From VRUE01 sp963814915 (lineage in GTDB: Bacteria; Actinomycetota; Thermoleophilia; Solirubrobacterales; 70-9), in contig CAWFEI010000010.1 in the NCBI GenBank assembly GCA_963814915.1, positions 62,001 through 126,000 on the forward strand: a stretch of 64,000 nt of DNA. Reading direction: 5' to 3'. The notes under the pieces were generated by a model that saw only the letters and a program-made list of their open reading frames with translations, was not told the DNA's origin and ran no database searches. Position numbers and translations under genes: made by a program. This document shows positions 51,784 to 59,883 of this stretch, in pieces; position 1 is the first letter of the stretch; each line of letters opens with the position of its first letter.

Positions 51784-53474
51784 CAGGTTTTACCGGCGCC
51801 CGTAGCCGCATTCCACGCCCGGGAGAGCGAGAAGTCGACGGCTACGCGGAAGATCCCCGGACGGCTCGCGCGGGCCAGGGTCCAGTCGCCGTGGCGGAAC
51901 AGGCAGCCGCTGCCGCGGGCGATCGACCAGTAGGGCGTGAAGGAGACGCGGACGAGGAACTCGCCCGGGCGGGTGACGTCGAGCGCAAAGCCGCTGTGGC
52001 CGACCTGGCGGACGCTGGCGGCGCCGGCGCCCAGCGACTGCACGAGCGGGGCCGGGTCGCGCACCTCGTAGACGCGCCAGTGGCCGTCGCTCCAGCGCGG
52101 CTGCAGGTAGGCGGGCTTGCTGAGGATCAGGCGGCGCTCGGCGGCCGAGGAGTAGTCGAGCGGGGCGTCGGGCAGGGCGACGTAGCGGATCGCGTTGTTG
52201 TGCAGCCAGGAGCGATAGGCGCTGTCGGTCAACGGCCCGTCATCGCGGTAGAAGATGTCGTCGCGGGTCGTGTCGAGCTGGCGCAGCCAGCCGCGCGCCA
52301 GTTCGAAGCCCGGCGCCAGGTAGGCCGACTCCCAGTGGTTGGCGGTGGGCGGCACCTCGATCCTGGCGGCGGCGCCGTCGTGCTCGCGCAGCCAACCGGC
52401 GACCGGGGTGAAGTAGGCCGACGCGGTCGAGGGGTCGCCGACCGAGCGGGCGATCTGGTTGACGCTCGCGGTCAGCTGCCAGTAGAGGCCCCCCGCCAGG
52501 GCCAGCGAGAGCAGCGCGATCGAGGCACGCGAGAGATGCGGGCGGTTGGCCAGCATCGCCGCCGCCAGCACCGGGCCGCCGAAGAGCGCGCCGAGGCGGA
52601 CGGCGTTGCCGCCGAGCGGGTTGGGCGCCAGCCAGAGCACGGTCGCGGCGAGCAGGTAGGCGACGAGCACGCGGCGCAGCTGGCGCTCCTCGCTCGCCAG
52701 GCCGCGGGTGACCAGCAGCGCGCCGCCGCAGAAGAGCGGGATCGCGACGTAGGAGGAGAAGGCGAAGGGGAACTGGCCGCCTTCCGGGAAGGCGATGTTG
52801 GGGACGAGCGTCAGGGCCAGTGCGATTGACGCCACCCAGGCCGCCGCCGGCCCGCGGGTCCTGTCGGGGTAGGGGACCCACCTCCCCCTACCCCGCCACC
52901 CGCGGGAGAGGCGTTGGAAATAGACGACGGGGTCGAACGTGCCTGCGAGGATGACGCCTGCCAGAAAGGCCGCAGCGACCGGGCTGGAGAGCGCGCAGGC
53001 GGCCGAGGCGCTCAGAGCCCAGGCGGTGCGGTGCAGTTGGAGGGCGCGGAGGGATAGGAGCCCGCAGGCGACGCCGAGCGCGAAGGTGAGCTGGCCGTCG
53101 GCGAGCAGGGTGACGACCCCGGCGGCGAACCAGAGCGTCGCCCAGCGGGCGGGCTCGCCCCAGCGGTCGCGGACGAGGCGGTCGAAGAGATAGGAGGAGG
53201 CGACGACGGCGACCGTGCCGACGAGGCGCGGGCCGAGCAGGGCGGCCAGCGGCGGGAAGAGGACGCTGTAGGTGAGCGTGTAGTGGCCGCCGTACCAGCT
53301 GCCGTTCCAGATCGCGAGGCCGCCGCGCTGGAAGAGCTCGGTGCGGAAGACCTGGGCGGCGAGGTCGCCGACGGGCGGGTTCCAGGCCAGCATCGCGATG
53401 GCCAGGGCAGCGCTGAGCGCGACGGCCGGAAGCCAGTCGGGCCGGAGGAGCTGTGCGCTCTTTGACTGGTCCAT
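51780..53474 (-). CDS. large multi-pass membrane protein, GT-C-like
   Basis: From ATG 53474 the protein has 564 residues, with about ten membrane helices in the first 380 (LPAVALSAALAIAMLAW, LVGTVAVVASSYLF, AFLAGVILAGTF, LALTLVPNIAF, IALLSLALAGGLYW) and a soluble C-terminal part (ARIEVPPTANHWESAYLAPG to the end). The layout resembles polytopic glycosyltransferases that use lipid-linked sugars; the DLAAQVFRTELF in the first outer loop would hold the acidic residues, but no decisive motif is seen. Residues about 190-208 (RGWRGRGRWVPYPDRTRGP) are encoded by a palindrome between two helices. Convergent with pdhC, divergent from lipB. Confidence 0.7.
   Translation of the reverse strand: MDQSKSAQLLRPDWLPAVALSAALAIAMLAWNPPVGDLAAQVFRTELFQRGGLAIWNGSWYGGHYTLTYSVLFPPLAALLGPRLVGTVAVVASSYLFDRLVRDRWGEPARWATLWFAAGVVTLLADGQLTFALGVACGLLSLRALQLHRTAWALSASAACALSSPVAAAFLAGVILAGTFDPVVYFQRLSRGWRGRGRWVPYPDRTRGPAAAWVASIALALTLVPNIAFPEGGQFPFAFSSYVAIPLFCGGALLVTRGLASEERQLRRVLVAYLLAATVLWLAPNPLGGNAVRLGALFGGPVLAAAMLANRPHLSRASIALLSLALAGGLYWQLTASVNQIARSVGDPSTASAYFTPVAGWLREHDGAAARIEVPPTANHWESAYLAPGFELARGWLRQLDTTRDDIFYRDDGPLTDSAYRSWLHNNAIRYVALPDAPLDYSSAAERRLILSKPAYLQPRWSDGHWRVYEVRDPAPLVQSLGAGAASVRQVGHSGFALDVTRPGEFLVRVSFTPYWSIARGSGCLFRHGDWTLARASRPGIFRVAVDFSLSRAWNAATGAGKTC
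52851..52906. repeat. 56-bp palindrome inside the membrane protein gene
   Basis: Outer arms CCCGCGGGT/ACCCGCGGG, inner arms CGGGGTAGGGG/CCCCTACCCCG with a nine-base loop; the internal loop is asymmetric (5 against 2 bases). It is read through without a stop. Its left half shares 18 nt (CCGCGGGTCCTGTCGGGG) with pdhC at 50687-50704 and its right half 17 nt (CCCGCCACCCGCGGGAG) with grpE at 19782-19798. Confidence 0.7.
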
Positions 53475-53519
53475 GGGGTGGGCGGAAGGATATGCCCGCG
53501 GCATGCGACGATTTCAAGG

Positions 53520-54254
53520 GTGAGCGATGAAATCCTCGTGGTCCGCTGCGGCCTGGTCCGCTACGCAGAGGCGCTGGTCGCCCAGCGCTGGCTGGAGGGA
53601 GCGCGCCAGGAGGGCGAGGTTCCCGACGTGCTGCTGCTGCTCGAGCACCCCCCTGTCTACACGCGCGGGCGCCGCTCGACCGCCGAGGAGCTGCCGATGC
53701 AGCGCGAGTGGTACGAGATGCAGGGGATCGAAGTGCTCGACACCGACCGCGGCGGGCGGGTCACCTACCACGGGCCGGGGCAGCTGGTCGCCTACCCGAT
53801 CGCCTCGCTGAAGCCCTACGGCGACGACGTCCACGAGTACGTGCGGCGGCTGGAGCGGGTGGCGATCGGGGCCCTGGGCGCCTACGACGTAGCGGCGCGG
53901 ACGATCGAGGGGCTGACCGGGGTCTGGACCGAGGGCGAAACGCCGGGGCCCGAAGCGGGTGTGGACGCGGCGCGCAAGATCGGCTCGATCGGGCTGCACG
54001 TCAGCCGCGGGGTGACGACGCACGGGCTGGCGATCAACGTCAACAACGACCTGCAGCCGTTCGAGTGGGTCGTGCCGTGTGGGATCGACAACTGCCGCGT
54101 CACCTCGCTCGGGCGCGAGCTGGGCGCCGAGCAGGACCTCGACGCCTTTGCGGGGACGGTCGCCGAGCGCTACGGCGAGGCGTTCGAGCGGGAGCCGGTC
54201 GAGACCGAGCCCGCGGCCCTGGGCATCGACCTCGCTAGGCTCGGAGTCCCGTGA
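53520..54254 (+). CDS. lipB: lipoyl(octanoyl) transferase
   Basis: LipB moves octanoate from acyl carrier protein to lipoyl domains such as that of PdhC. The 244-residue protein has LLLLEHPPVYTRGRRS (near 40), the signature RGGRVTYHGPGQLVAYPI (near 78), ARKIGSIGLHVSRGVTTHGL with the conserved Lys (near 155) and PCGIDNCRVTSL with the catalytic Cys (near 188). GTG start at 53520; the stop region overlaps the lipA start by four bases. Octanoylation and sulfur insertion are thus coupled in one operon next to the pdh genes. Confidence 0.95.
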   Translation: MSDEILVVRCGLVRYAEALVAQRWLEGARQEGEVPDVLLLLEHPPVYTRGRRSTAEELPMQREWYEMQGIEVLDTDRGGRVTYHGPGQLVAYPIASLKPYGDDVHEYVRRLERVAIGALGAYDVAARTIEGLTGVWTEGETPGPEAGVDAARKIGSIGLHVSRGVTTHGLAINVNNDLQPFEWVVPCGIDNCRVTSLGRELGAEQDLDAFAGTVAERYGEAFEREPVETEPAALGIDLARLGVP

Positions 54255-55249
54255 CGAGCCCCCCGCAGAGCACCGCGACCGAGAGCGAGGCCGCCGAGCG
54301 CGTCCACGTGACCCGCTCGCGCGCCAAGCCCGGCGGCACCGCCGCCGACGGCAAGGGCTCGATTCCCTTCCGCCGCGCCCGCAAGCCGCCCTGGTTGAAG
54401 GTGCCGGCGCCGGGCGGGCCGACCTACCGGCGGCTGAAGGCGGAAATCGGCGGCGAGGGGCTGAACACGGTCTGCGAGGAGGCCAACTGCCCGAACGTCG
54501 GCGAGTGCTGGGAGCGCGGCACGGCGACCTTCATGATCCTCGGCGATGTCTGCACCCGCCGCTGCGGCTTTTGCAACGTGCAGACGGGGGTGCCGAGCTG
54601 GAACGACCCGCTGGAGCCGCTGCGCGTCGCCAACCAGGTGAAGAAGATGGGGCTGCGCCACGCTGTCGTCACCTCGGTCGACCGCGACGACCTGCCCGAC
54701 TACGGGGCGAGCGCCTTCGTCGGCACGATCCGCTCGATCCGCATGCAGGCGCCCGGCTGCAAGGTCGAGATCCTCACCCCTGACTTCCGCGGCCAGGAGA
54801 TGCCGCTGGCGAAGGTGATCCACGAGCGGCCCGACGTCTTCAACCACAACGTCGAGACCGTGCCGCGGCTGTATCCGAAGGCGCGGCGCGGCTCCAAGTT
54901 CCTGCGCTCGGCGCGGGTGCTGCGGATGGCGAAGGAGATGGGCGGCGCCGAGGTCGTGACCAAGTCGGGCCTGATGGTCGGGCTGGGCGAGTCCTTCGAG
55001 GAGATGGTCGAGACCTTCGGCCTGCTGCGCGAGCATCGCGTCCAGGTGCTGACCGTGGGCCAGTACCTGCGCCCGACCGAGAACCACCTGCCGGTCGAGC
55101 GCTACTGGCACCCCGACGAGTTCGCCGCCCTCGAGCGCGAGGCCTACGCGATGGGCTTCGAGTCGGTGGCGTCAGGGCCGCTGGTGCGCTCCAGCTACCA
55201 CGCGGACCAGAACCTGCCGGCGGCTGCCGTGGGCGCTGCGGGCAGCTAA
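54251..55249 (+). CDS. lipA: lipoyl synthase
   Basis: Radical SAM enzyme that inserts two sulfurs into octanoyl groups. Both clusters are visible in the 332-residue protein: the auxiliary cluster C-x4-C-x5-C in CEEANCPNVGEC (near 75) and the radical SAM C-x3-C-x2-C in CTRRCGFC (near 100). The typical VTSVDRDDLPDYGA is near 138, NVETVPRLYPKARRG near 200 and GQYLRPTENHLPVERYW near 275, with the closing GPLVRSSYHADQ including the conserved RSSY. The first 45 residues form a charged extension. GTG start overlapping lipB. Confidence 0.96.
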   Translation: MTSPPQSTATESEAAERVHVTRSRAKPGGTAADGKGSIPFRRARKPPWLKVPAPGGPTYRRLKAEIGGEGLNTVCEEANCPNVGECWERGTATFMILGDVCTRRCGFCNVQTGVPSWNDPLEPLRVANQVKKMGLRHAVVTSVDRDDLPDYGASAFVGTIRSIRMQAPGCKVEILTPDFRGQEMPLAKVIHERPDVFNHNVETVPRLYPKARRGSKFLRSARVLRMAKEMGGAEVVTKSGLMVGLGESFEEMVETFGLLREHRVQVLTVGQYLRPTENHLPVERYWHPDEFAALEREAYAMGFESVASGPLVRSSYHADQNLPAAAVGAAGS

Positions 55250-55272
55250 AGCGGCCCTACAATCCACGCAGA

Positions 55273-55345
55273 GGGGCCATAGCTCAGCTGGAAGAGCGCG
55301 GCGTTTGCAACGCCGAGGTCGCGGGTTCGAGCCCCGCTGGCTCCA
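55273..55345 (+). tRNA. tRNA-Ala(UGC)
   Basis: Standard 73-nt tRNA: acceptor GGGGCCA/TGGCTCC (one G-T), D-stem GCTC/GAGC, anticodon stem CGGCG/CGCCG with loop TTTGCAA (anticodon TGC), T-arm GCGGG-TTCGAGC-CCCGC, A73. No CCA encoded. It follows lipA by 23 bp. Confidence 0.97.
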
Positions 55346-55365
55346 TTTTCGGACCGTGAGTTCTC

Positions 55366-55803
55366 CTAGGAGGGCCGGGAGATCCAGTAGGCCTCGACGC
55401 CGAGATGGCTGCCGAGCCGTTCAAGGTGCTGGTCGAAGTGGAGGATGTCTACCCCCGCACGCTGGGCAGCAGCGGCGACGGTGAGGTCGGTGAGGGGATA
55501 GCGGTGGGCGCCGTGGGAGCCATCGGCCGCCAGCTCGCGCATCAGCGACACGACCGCGCGCTGCACGCTGCGATCAAGCGGGATCTCGCGCAGGGCGTCC
55601 AGCGTGCGCTCCACGGCCGCGATTCCATCGCTGCCTCGCGCGTCGACCATCAGCTCGTAACGGACCGGCCAGCACCACCGCACTTCGCCGCGCTCGATCG
55701 CGGCCAGCAGGAGATCGCGAGCGCTTGCCTCGCGGCGTGCCTGCATCCAGGCAGACGTATCCGCCAGCACCGGCCCGGTGCCGTCCCAGGGGCGACTCGC
55801 CAT
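55366..55803 (-). CDS. PIN-domain toxin, VapC-like
   Basis: A 145-residue PIN ribonuclease, the toxin type of VapBC systems, which cut specific RNAs with Mg2+. The acidic site is complete: D15 (VLADTSAW), E50 (VRYELMV), D106 (PLTDLTVA) and D124 (HFDQHLERL). Its ATG overlaps the stop of the upstream antitoxin gene (ATGA), the usual toxin-antitoxin order. The stop lies 20 bp from tRNA-Ala, a common location for such modules. RNA target unknown. Confidence 0.88.
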   Translation of the reverse strand: MASRPWDGTGPVLADTSAWMQARREASARDLLLAAIERGEVRWCWPVRYELMVDARGSDGIAAVERTLDALREIPLDRSVQRAVVSLMRELAADGSHGAHRYPLTDLTVAAAAQRAGVDILHFDQHLERLGSHLGVEAYWISRPS

Positions 55804-56066
55804 CAGGACGCGGGCAGCGTGTTGAGGCGGTCGACTCCGCCGAGGTCGAGGTCGAACTCGGCGGAGTCCATAGCCTCGAACAGGGCCTCGGCGGCAACAC
55901 GACGGTTGCGCCCAGCCTCCAACTCCGCCTCCGCACCCTCGACGGCGAGTCGGCGCAGCAGCGTGGCGTCGGCCTCTCGAGTGCCGGTGGCGGCGCGAAC
56001 CCGCGCCAAGGCCTCGCCCAGCTCGGGGTCTGCGGTCACCGCGATTCGGGGGTGCTTGGAAGGCAT
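55803..56066 (-). CDS. VapB-like antitoxin
   Basis: An 87-residue protein starting MPSKHPRIAVTADPELGEAL, a ribbon-helix-helix-like N-terminus for DNA binding, followed by a helical stretch (ADATLLRRLAVEGAEAELEA) and an acidic C-terminus (FDLDLGGVDRLN) of the kind that wraps the PIN toxin. The identification rests mainly on the coupled PIN gene. It would repress its own promoter in the 60 bp upstream. Confidence 0.78.
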   Translation of the reverse strand: MPSKHPRIAVTADPELGEALARVRAATGTREADATLLRRLAVEGAEAELEAGRNRRVAAEALFEAMDSAEFDLDLGGVDRLNTLPAS

Positions 56067-56130
56067 TGCGCGGCTAAAGTGTAGCTCATGGGTGTTACTC
56101 CGATGCAGCCCGGCGGATTCTCCCTTCGGA

Positions 56131-56931
56131 TCAGTCGTCGAAGTCGAAGTCCTTGGGCGGCTTCTGCTCGAACCAGAGCTGGTCGTCCTCGGGGGCCTCC
56201 TCGAGGAAGTCCGGCGTCTCCTCAAGCACGTCCTCGTCCGGGCCCGCCGGGGCCGGGCGCTGTTGCGCCTCCGGCTCGGGCTCGGGCTCGGGGGAGGGCT
56301 CCGGCGCGGGCGCGGGCTCCGATGCTGCTTCCGCCGGCGCTTCCGGCTCATCCTCTTCGACCTCGCTCGGCGCCTCCAGCGCCTGGTCGAGCTCGTCGGA
56401 GAGGCGCTTCTCGTCCCAGAAGTCGTCGTCCTCTTCGTACTCGTCCTCGACCGGCTCCTCCTCGGACGGCGGCGCCGCCTGCGAGGAGCCCAGCTCGGCC
56501 TCGATGTCGTACATCTCGGTCGGCTGCTCGGCGATCGCCTCGCGCTCCTCGGTGCTCGGGCCGCTGGAAATCTCGGGTTCCGGGGAGGGCTCGGGGTCCT
56601 GGGCGGGCTCGGGCGGCGCCTCGGGCACGGCCTCGTGTTCCATCGCCGACGGCTCCTCCTCGGCGGGCGCCTCGAACGCCGGGGCGTCCTCCATGACGTC
56701 GGGTGCAGCCTCGGCCTCCGGCGCATCGGCCTCGGGCGGCTGCGCCAGATCGGGCTGGGTCATGAATTCGGTCGGCGCCTCGGCAGTCGGATCCGGCGCC
56801 GATTCCTCGTCGCCAGGCCGCTCTGCAGCGCCAAACGCCTCGTCCTCGAGCTGCCTCAGCTCGGATTCGTCGGCGCCGTGCTGGCGCTTCAGCTCCAGGT
56901 GCTCTTTGATCGCGTCGTCGAGAATGCCCAT
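56131..56931 (-). CDS. acidic, Pro/Glu-rich low-complexity protein
   Basis: The 266-residue protein has a conserved-looking N-terminal helix (MGILDDAIKEHLELKRQHGA, residues 1-20, then ELRQLEDEAFG) and a long disordered region of Glu, Pro, Ala and Asp (SPEPEPEPEAQQRPAPAG), ending in WFEQKPPKDFDFDD. No membrane segment or signal peptide. Short N-terminal modules of this form are found in hypothetical proteins of related actinobacteria. I cannot name a function; a scaffold or a crowding-type role is speculation. The ATG at 56931 is well placed after an AT-rich promoter region that it shares with tRNA-Ala(CGC). Confidence 0.7.
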   Translation of the reverse strand: MGILDDAIKEHLELKRQHGADESELRQLEDEAFGAAERPGDEESAPDPTAEAPTEFMTQPDLAQPPEADAPEAEAAPDVMEDAPAFEAPAEEEPSAMEHEAVPEAPPEPAQDPEPSPEPEISSGPSTEEREAIAEQPTEMYDIEAELGSSQAAPPSEEEPVEDEYEEDDDFWDEKRLSDELDQALEAPSEVEEDEPEAPAEAASEPAPAPEPSPEPEPEPEAQQRPAPAGPDEDVLEETPDFLEEAPEDDQLWFEQKPPKDFDFDD

Positions 56932-57014
56932 ATCGATCCCTGCGGAACCTAAAGACTATGCGGTTATCCTTGCGTATGCGCGGCCTTTGGGATGATCCTC
57001 CCAGCCACGCACGA

Positions 57015-57087
57015 GGGGCTATAGCTCAGCTGGCAGAGCGCCTGGATCGCACCCAGGAGGTCGGCGGTTCGAATCCGCCTAGCTCCA
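57015..57087 (+). tRNA. tRNA-Ala(CGC), island attachment side
   Basis: Acceptor GGGGCTA/TAGCTCC, D-stem GCTC/GAGC, anticodon stem CCTGG/CCAGG with loop ATCGCAC (anticodon CGC), T-arm GGCGG-TTCGAAT-CCGCC, A73; no CCA. The 42 bases from the anticodon loop to A73 recur with three mismatches at 61623-61664. Confidence 0.97.
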
Positions 57088-57161
57088 CTCACCGACACCC
57101 CCTGCAAACGGGCAACTTCGCATTCCGGGGGGGAACTTGAACCATCGCCACCTATCCCCCT

Positions 57162-57187
57162 CATTTCGGGAACTAGTTCCCGAAATG
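57162..57187. repeat. perfect 26-bp palindrome next to the tRNA
   Basis: CATTTCGGGAACT is followed directly by its own reverse complement, with no spacer. It is nested in a weaker repeat, ATCCCCC/GGGGGAT at about 57154-57203. No gene covers 57088-57307. It could be a protein-binding site of the island or a terminator for the CopD-like gene. Confidence 0.7.
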
Positions 57188-57307
57188 GCCTGGATATGGG
57201 GGATTGACGCCGATTCCCGTCGATTCCGTCTCGCTTTCCTGCCACGGCCGAGCTACGTTCTCCGCTGTAGCCCCGATGGCAATGAAGGCAGCCGGTCCAC
57301 GGTTTGG

Positions 57308-57778
57308 CTATTTCACCAACGCCGCGCCGAGGACGACGAGGGTCAGGGTGAGGACGCCGATACAGGCCCGCAGGATCGCCGCAACGATCGCGCCTTTACG
57401 GACCCTTGGGTCGAGCGGCTCACCACCGACCTGAGCCACCGCCCGACGGCGCAGCCGCGTCATCCCTCGGGCCTGGGCCATTCCGGCGGCGGTGGCGAGC
57501 AGGAGGGCGCCGGCGACGACAGCGGCCGCGACCATGAGGCCGTCCCAGGGATGGCCCTTGAGCAGAATCGCGCCAGTCCCGAGTGCGACGACCAGCGCCA
57601 GGGTGCCGACGATTCCGTAGGAGCGACCGAGGGCGCGGAAGAACTCCACTCGCTGAGCGGGTTGGAGGGTGCTTGAAGCTGCCCGCGCGACGATGAAGAT
57701 CGCCACCAGACCGCCCACCCAGATCGAAGCAGCAAGGGCGTGAACCGCGATCAGGGGTGCTGAGGCGGCGACGATCAC
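57308..57778 (-). CDS. CopD-like four-helix membrane protein
   Basis: A 156-residue protein with four membrane helices and the HALAASIWVGGLVAIF segment near residue 13, which matches the CopD/YcnJ C-terminal domain (His near the first helix and WxGG). Further helices are IVGTLALVVALGTGAILL, LMVAAAVVAGALLLATAAG and AAILRACIGVLTLTLVVLG. CopD family members handle copper or simply form integral redox-linked membrane proteins. The GTG/ATG start region overlaps the ferredoxin stop by four bases, so the ferredoxin and this gene are one unit under the 58065 operator. Confidence 0.75.
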   Translation of the reverse strand: MIVAASAPLIAVHALAASIWVGGLVAIFIVARAASSTLQPAQRVEFFRALGRSYGIVGTLALVVALGTGAILLKGHPWDGLMVAAAVVAGALLLATAAGMAQARGMTRLRRRAVAQVGGEPLDPRVRKGAIVAAILRACIGVLTLTLVVLGAALVK

Positions 57779-58044
57779 TCATTGTCCTTGCGGTAGTAGG
57801 CGGCGTTGATCTCGATGTACTTCTGCCACTCCGGCGGCACCATGTCCTCGGGCGTGATCGCGTCCACCGGGCAGGCCTCGACGCAGGCGTCGCAGTCGAT
57901 GCACTCATCGGGGTCGATGTAGAGCATCTCCACCGAGTCGTAGTCGGGCTCCTCAGGCGTGGGATGGATGCAGTCGACCGGGCAGACCTCCACGCAGGAG
58001 TTGTCCTTCGTGCCGATGCAGGGCTCGTTGATCACATAAGCCAC
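57775..58044 (-). CDS. fdxA: seven-iron ferredoxin
   Basis: An 89-residue ferredoxin with C9-x7-C17-x3-C21-P for a 3Fe-4S type site plus C25, and CIDCDACVEACPVD (near 48) for the 4Fe-4S cluster. The C-terminal extension (MVPPEWQKYIEINAAYYRKD) is typical of FdxA of actinobacteria and Thermus. It donates electrons to partner enzymes such as P450s or, given the neighbours, to nitric-oxide-related proteins. GTG start at 58044 after AAGGAGG. A 23-bp operator and a TATAAT box (minus strand, 58087-58092) lie upstream. Confidence 0.93.
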   Translation of the reverse strand: MAYVINEPCIGTKDNSCVEVCPVDCIHPTPEEPDYDSVEMLYIDPDECIDCDACVEACPVDAITPEDMVPPEWQKYIEINAAYYRKDNE

Positions 58045-58064
58045 AGGGCCCCTCCTTGAGTCGT

Positions 58065-58087
58065 TTTACACAGGTACCATGTGTAAA
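58065..58087. promoter_or_regulatory. 23-bp operator of the ferredoxin operon
   Basis: TTTACACA-N7-TGTGTAAA is a perfect 8-7-8 inverted repeat, abutting a minus-strand TATAAT box at 58087-58092. AACTATTCATT follows at 58094-58104. The same two elements occur at 61502, in front of the regulator gene. A bound repressor here would cover the -10 and the transcription start. Confidence 0.8.
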
Positions 58088-58114
58088 TTATAGAACTATT
58101 CATTCGCCCAGGAG

Positions 58115-58264
58115 ATGGCGGCCGCCGCGGGGGGAAGGTCGCGGGGAGATCTGGCCCCCTTGCTCGCGTCCCTTGCCGGTGAGAGTCTGGAGCCCTCCAA
58201 GGCGCTGCTGGACAGCTCGACCGAGATCGACTTGGAGGTCTCGACCTTATGCGCGGCGCGGTGA
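58115..58264 (+). CDS. possible small protein or gene fragment
   Basis: A 49-codon frame (MAAAAGGRSRGDLAPLLASL ... EVSTLCAAR) lies between the operator and the cupin gene. Its GGAG is too close to the ATG for a strong ribosome site. The neighbouring frame continues with VRASLDLAAAAAA, so this may be the degraded end of a longer gene. The coding evidence is weak; apart from this frame, 58105-58325 shows nothing else. Confidence 0.25.
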   Translation: MAAAAGGRSRGDLAPLLASLAGESLEPSKALLDSSTEIDLEVSTLCAAR

Positions 58265-58325
58265 GAGCCAGCCTCGATCTCGCCGCCGCCGCGGCCGCTT
58301 AGAGTCAACTCAAGAAGGAGCGCAA

Positions 58326-58709
58326 ATGAATAACTGGAAGCTCAGGTCGCTGGATCTCAAGCCACGCTTGCCCGAGATTCTCTCGACCCACGACGCCGCC
58401 CGGGTCATCGTGCTTGATCTGGACGCCGGTGAGGGCCTTGCCGAACACGTGGTGCACGAGCGCGCATGGCTCCTGGTCATCGACGGCGAAGTCGAGGTCA
58501 GCGGCGCTTCGGGGGAGAGCGTAACTGGCGGCGTCGGGCTTCTGAGCGAATTCGCTCCGGGCGAACGACATGAGGTCCTCGCCATTTCCAAGGCACGCTT
58601 GTTCCTGCTGTTGGCCCCCTGGCCCGGCGAGAATCACCCAGGCTCGATGACGATTCAGGACAAGCTCTACGCCCGCCGCCGTGCCGCGAAGCGCTCGGAG
58701 TCCAACTAG
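58326..58709 (+). CDS. cupin-domain protein
   Basis: A 127-residue single-domain beta-barrel. The cupin motifs are partly kept: AEHVVHERAWLLVIDGEVEV (residues 41-60) and GGVGLLSEFAPGERHEVLAI (near 72), with histidines at the metal positions H43, H46 and H88. Similar small cupins in bacteria are thought to sense or bind metals or oxidised ligands. AAGGAG precedes the ATG by seven bases. The cupin stop at 58709 directly meets the truncated transposase end, so the IS remnant may have landed here. Confidence 0.78.
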   Translation: MNNWKLRSLDLKPRLPEILSTHDAARVIVLDLDAGEGLAEHVVHERAWLLVIDGEVEVSGASGESVTGGVGLLSEFAPGERHEVLAISKARLFLLLAPWPGENHPGSMTIQDKLYARRRAAKRSESN

Positions 58710-59131
58710 GGTCCGTAGTCGGCGGCGTCTGCGGTCGCGCCGCCGAGGCTGTTGGCCCCGGCCCGCTTCACCGTCTCGCGCGAGCGGGCGCACTCCACTG
58801 GGGTCGAGTCGACGAGCAGCAGGTCATCGTGCCAGCCGGGGCTCTGGGAGGCGAAGGCCGAGATCATCGCCTCGATCGTCTCGGCCAGCCGGTCGCGACG
58901 CTTGTGAAAGCCCGAGCGCTTGGTCAGGGCAGGGAACAGGTGGCCCAGTCGCTTGGGTGCGACCCGAGCAAAGCGGGCATCTGAGTTGATGCCCATGATC
59001 GCCTGGGCCACGCAGAGGGCGACGACCTCCGCGTCGGTCAGGCTCCTGCGGGCGTTTCCTGGCTTCTTTGGCAGGAGATCGTCCGCTGTGCAGAACACAG
59101 AGGTGAGCAGCAGGTCGAGGTCGGCGAGCAT
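58706..59131 (-). pseudogene. IS982-type transposase, C-terminally truncated
   Basis: From ATG 59131 the 141-residue fragment has the N-terminal part of an IS982/IS4-like transposase: MLADLDLLLTSVFCTADDLL, SLTDAEVVALCVAQAIMG, GFHKRRDRLAETIEAMI and the first catalytic aspartate region LLLVDSTPVECARS. It then stops after AADYGP, where full transposases of this family continue for about 140 residues with the other two acidic residues. The break coincides with the end of the cupin gene. It cannot be active. Confidence 0.8.
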
Positions 59132-59233
59132 CGTGGCCCCCTTCGGGTCGGCGGTGAGAACTGAGCACCGCCGACTTCGACCCCGCTGCCTATCTCCCCT
59201 TGGCACGCCTGGGGCCAACCTCCCAGTGCCGAG

Positions 59234-59271
59234 TGGTCGATTGACCCCCGCATACGGGGGCAAATCGACCA
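59234..59271. repeat. 38-bp interrupted palindrome
   Basis: Outer arms TGGTCGATT/AATCGACCA, a two-base internal mismatch on each side, inner arms CCCCCG/CGGGGG and loop CATA. It lies about 100 bp upstream of the transposase fragment and may be part of the original IS end, a terminator for the convergent region, or another foldback element. The flanking 59272-59451 shows no gene. Confidence 0.6.
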
Positions 59272-59451
59272 GTCAGCGTCGCGCCGCCCACACTGACTGC
59301 TCACTCAGAGCTGGGAAGGGGTCGGCACGGCAGTCGCCGTGGAACTACTCATCTAGGCCACCAAACCGGCCCGCGAAGGCGAGTCGAGCAACTCATCGAG
59401 CTCTGCACGCTCTCGGGAGAGGCCACAGGCGGATCTCCATCGCGCCCTTGC

Positions 59452-59883
59452 TCACGGGTTTTCCTCCGCCCGCTCGATGGCGATCGCGAGGCGAGCGAGG
59501 TCATCTGGCTCGAGGGCCTGTTCGACCATCGGGAAGAGCTCACGCTCCTCGAAGCGCACGTGGTCGTCCAGGAGCCGGCCCAGGTCTCGCAGCTCCTCGA
59601 GTGAGGCTTCCGCCCCCGCGGCACGCAGGGCCGCGCGCCGGATCGACAGGTGCTCCTCCAGCATCCGCGCGACCGCGACGCGGTCCACCGGGCAGTGCAG
59701 CGCCCAACCCGGCAGCAGCACCTCCTCCTCGACGCGGAAGTGGTGTCGCCCCTCGGACTCCCAGAACGCAAGAAAGTCCTGGCCGGCGACGGCGGCGTCG
59801 GTCGCGTTGCGCAGCCGCTTCGCGGCCAGCAGGGACTTCAGGTGATCGCGCGAGAGCGGCTGCAGCGCCTCTGCCCGTTTCAT
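59452..59883 (-). CDS. hemerythrin HHE-domain protein
   Basis: A 143-residue four-helix protein. Di-iron ligands of the HHE type are recognisable: LSRDHLKSLL (residue 14), HHFRVEEEVLLP (near 50), EEHLSIRRA (near 78) and DHVRFEERELFP (near 108). Such proteins bind O2 or NO, or repair iron-sulfur centres (YtfE/RIC). Its start overlaps the stop of the membrane gene (ATGA). The context suggests a nitric oxide or oxygen response, which is inference. Confidence 0.87.
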   Translation of the reverse strand: MKRAEALQPLSRDHLKSLLAAKRLRNATDAAVAGQDFLAFWESEGRHHFRVEEEVLLPGWALHCPVDRVAVARMLEEHLSIRRAALRAAGAEASLEELRDLGRLLDDHVRFEERELFPMVEQALEPDDLARLAIAIERAEENP

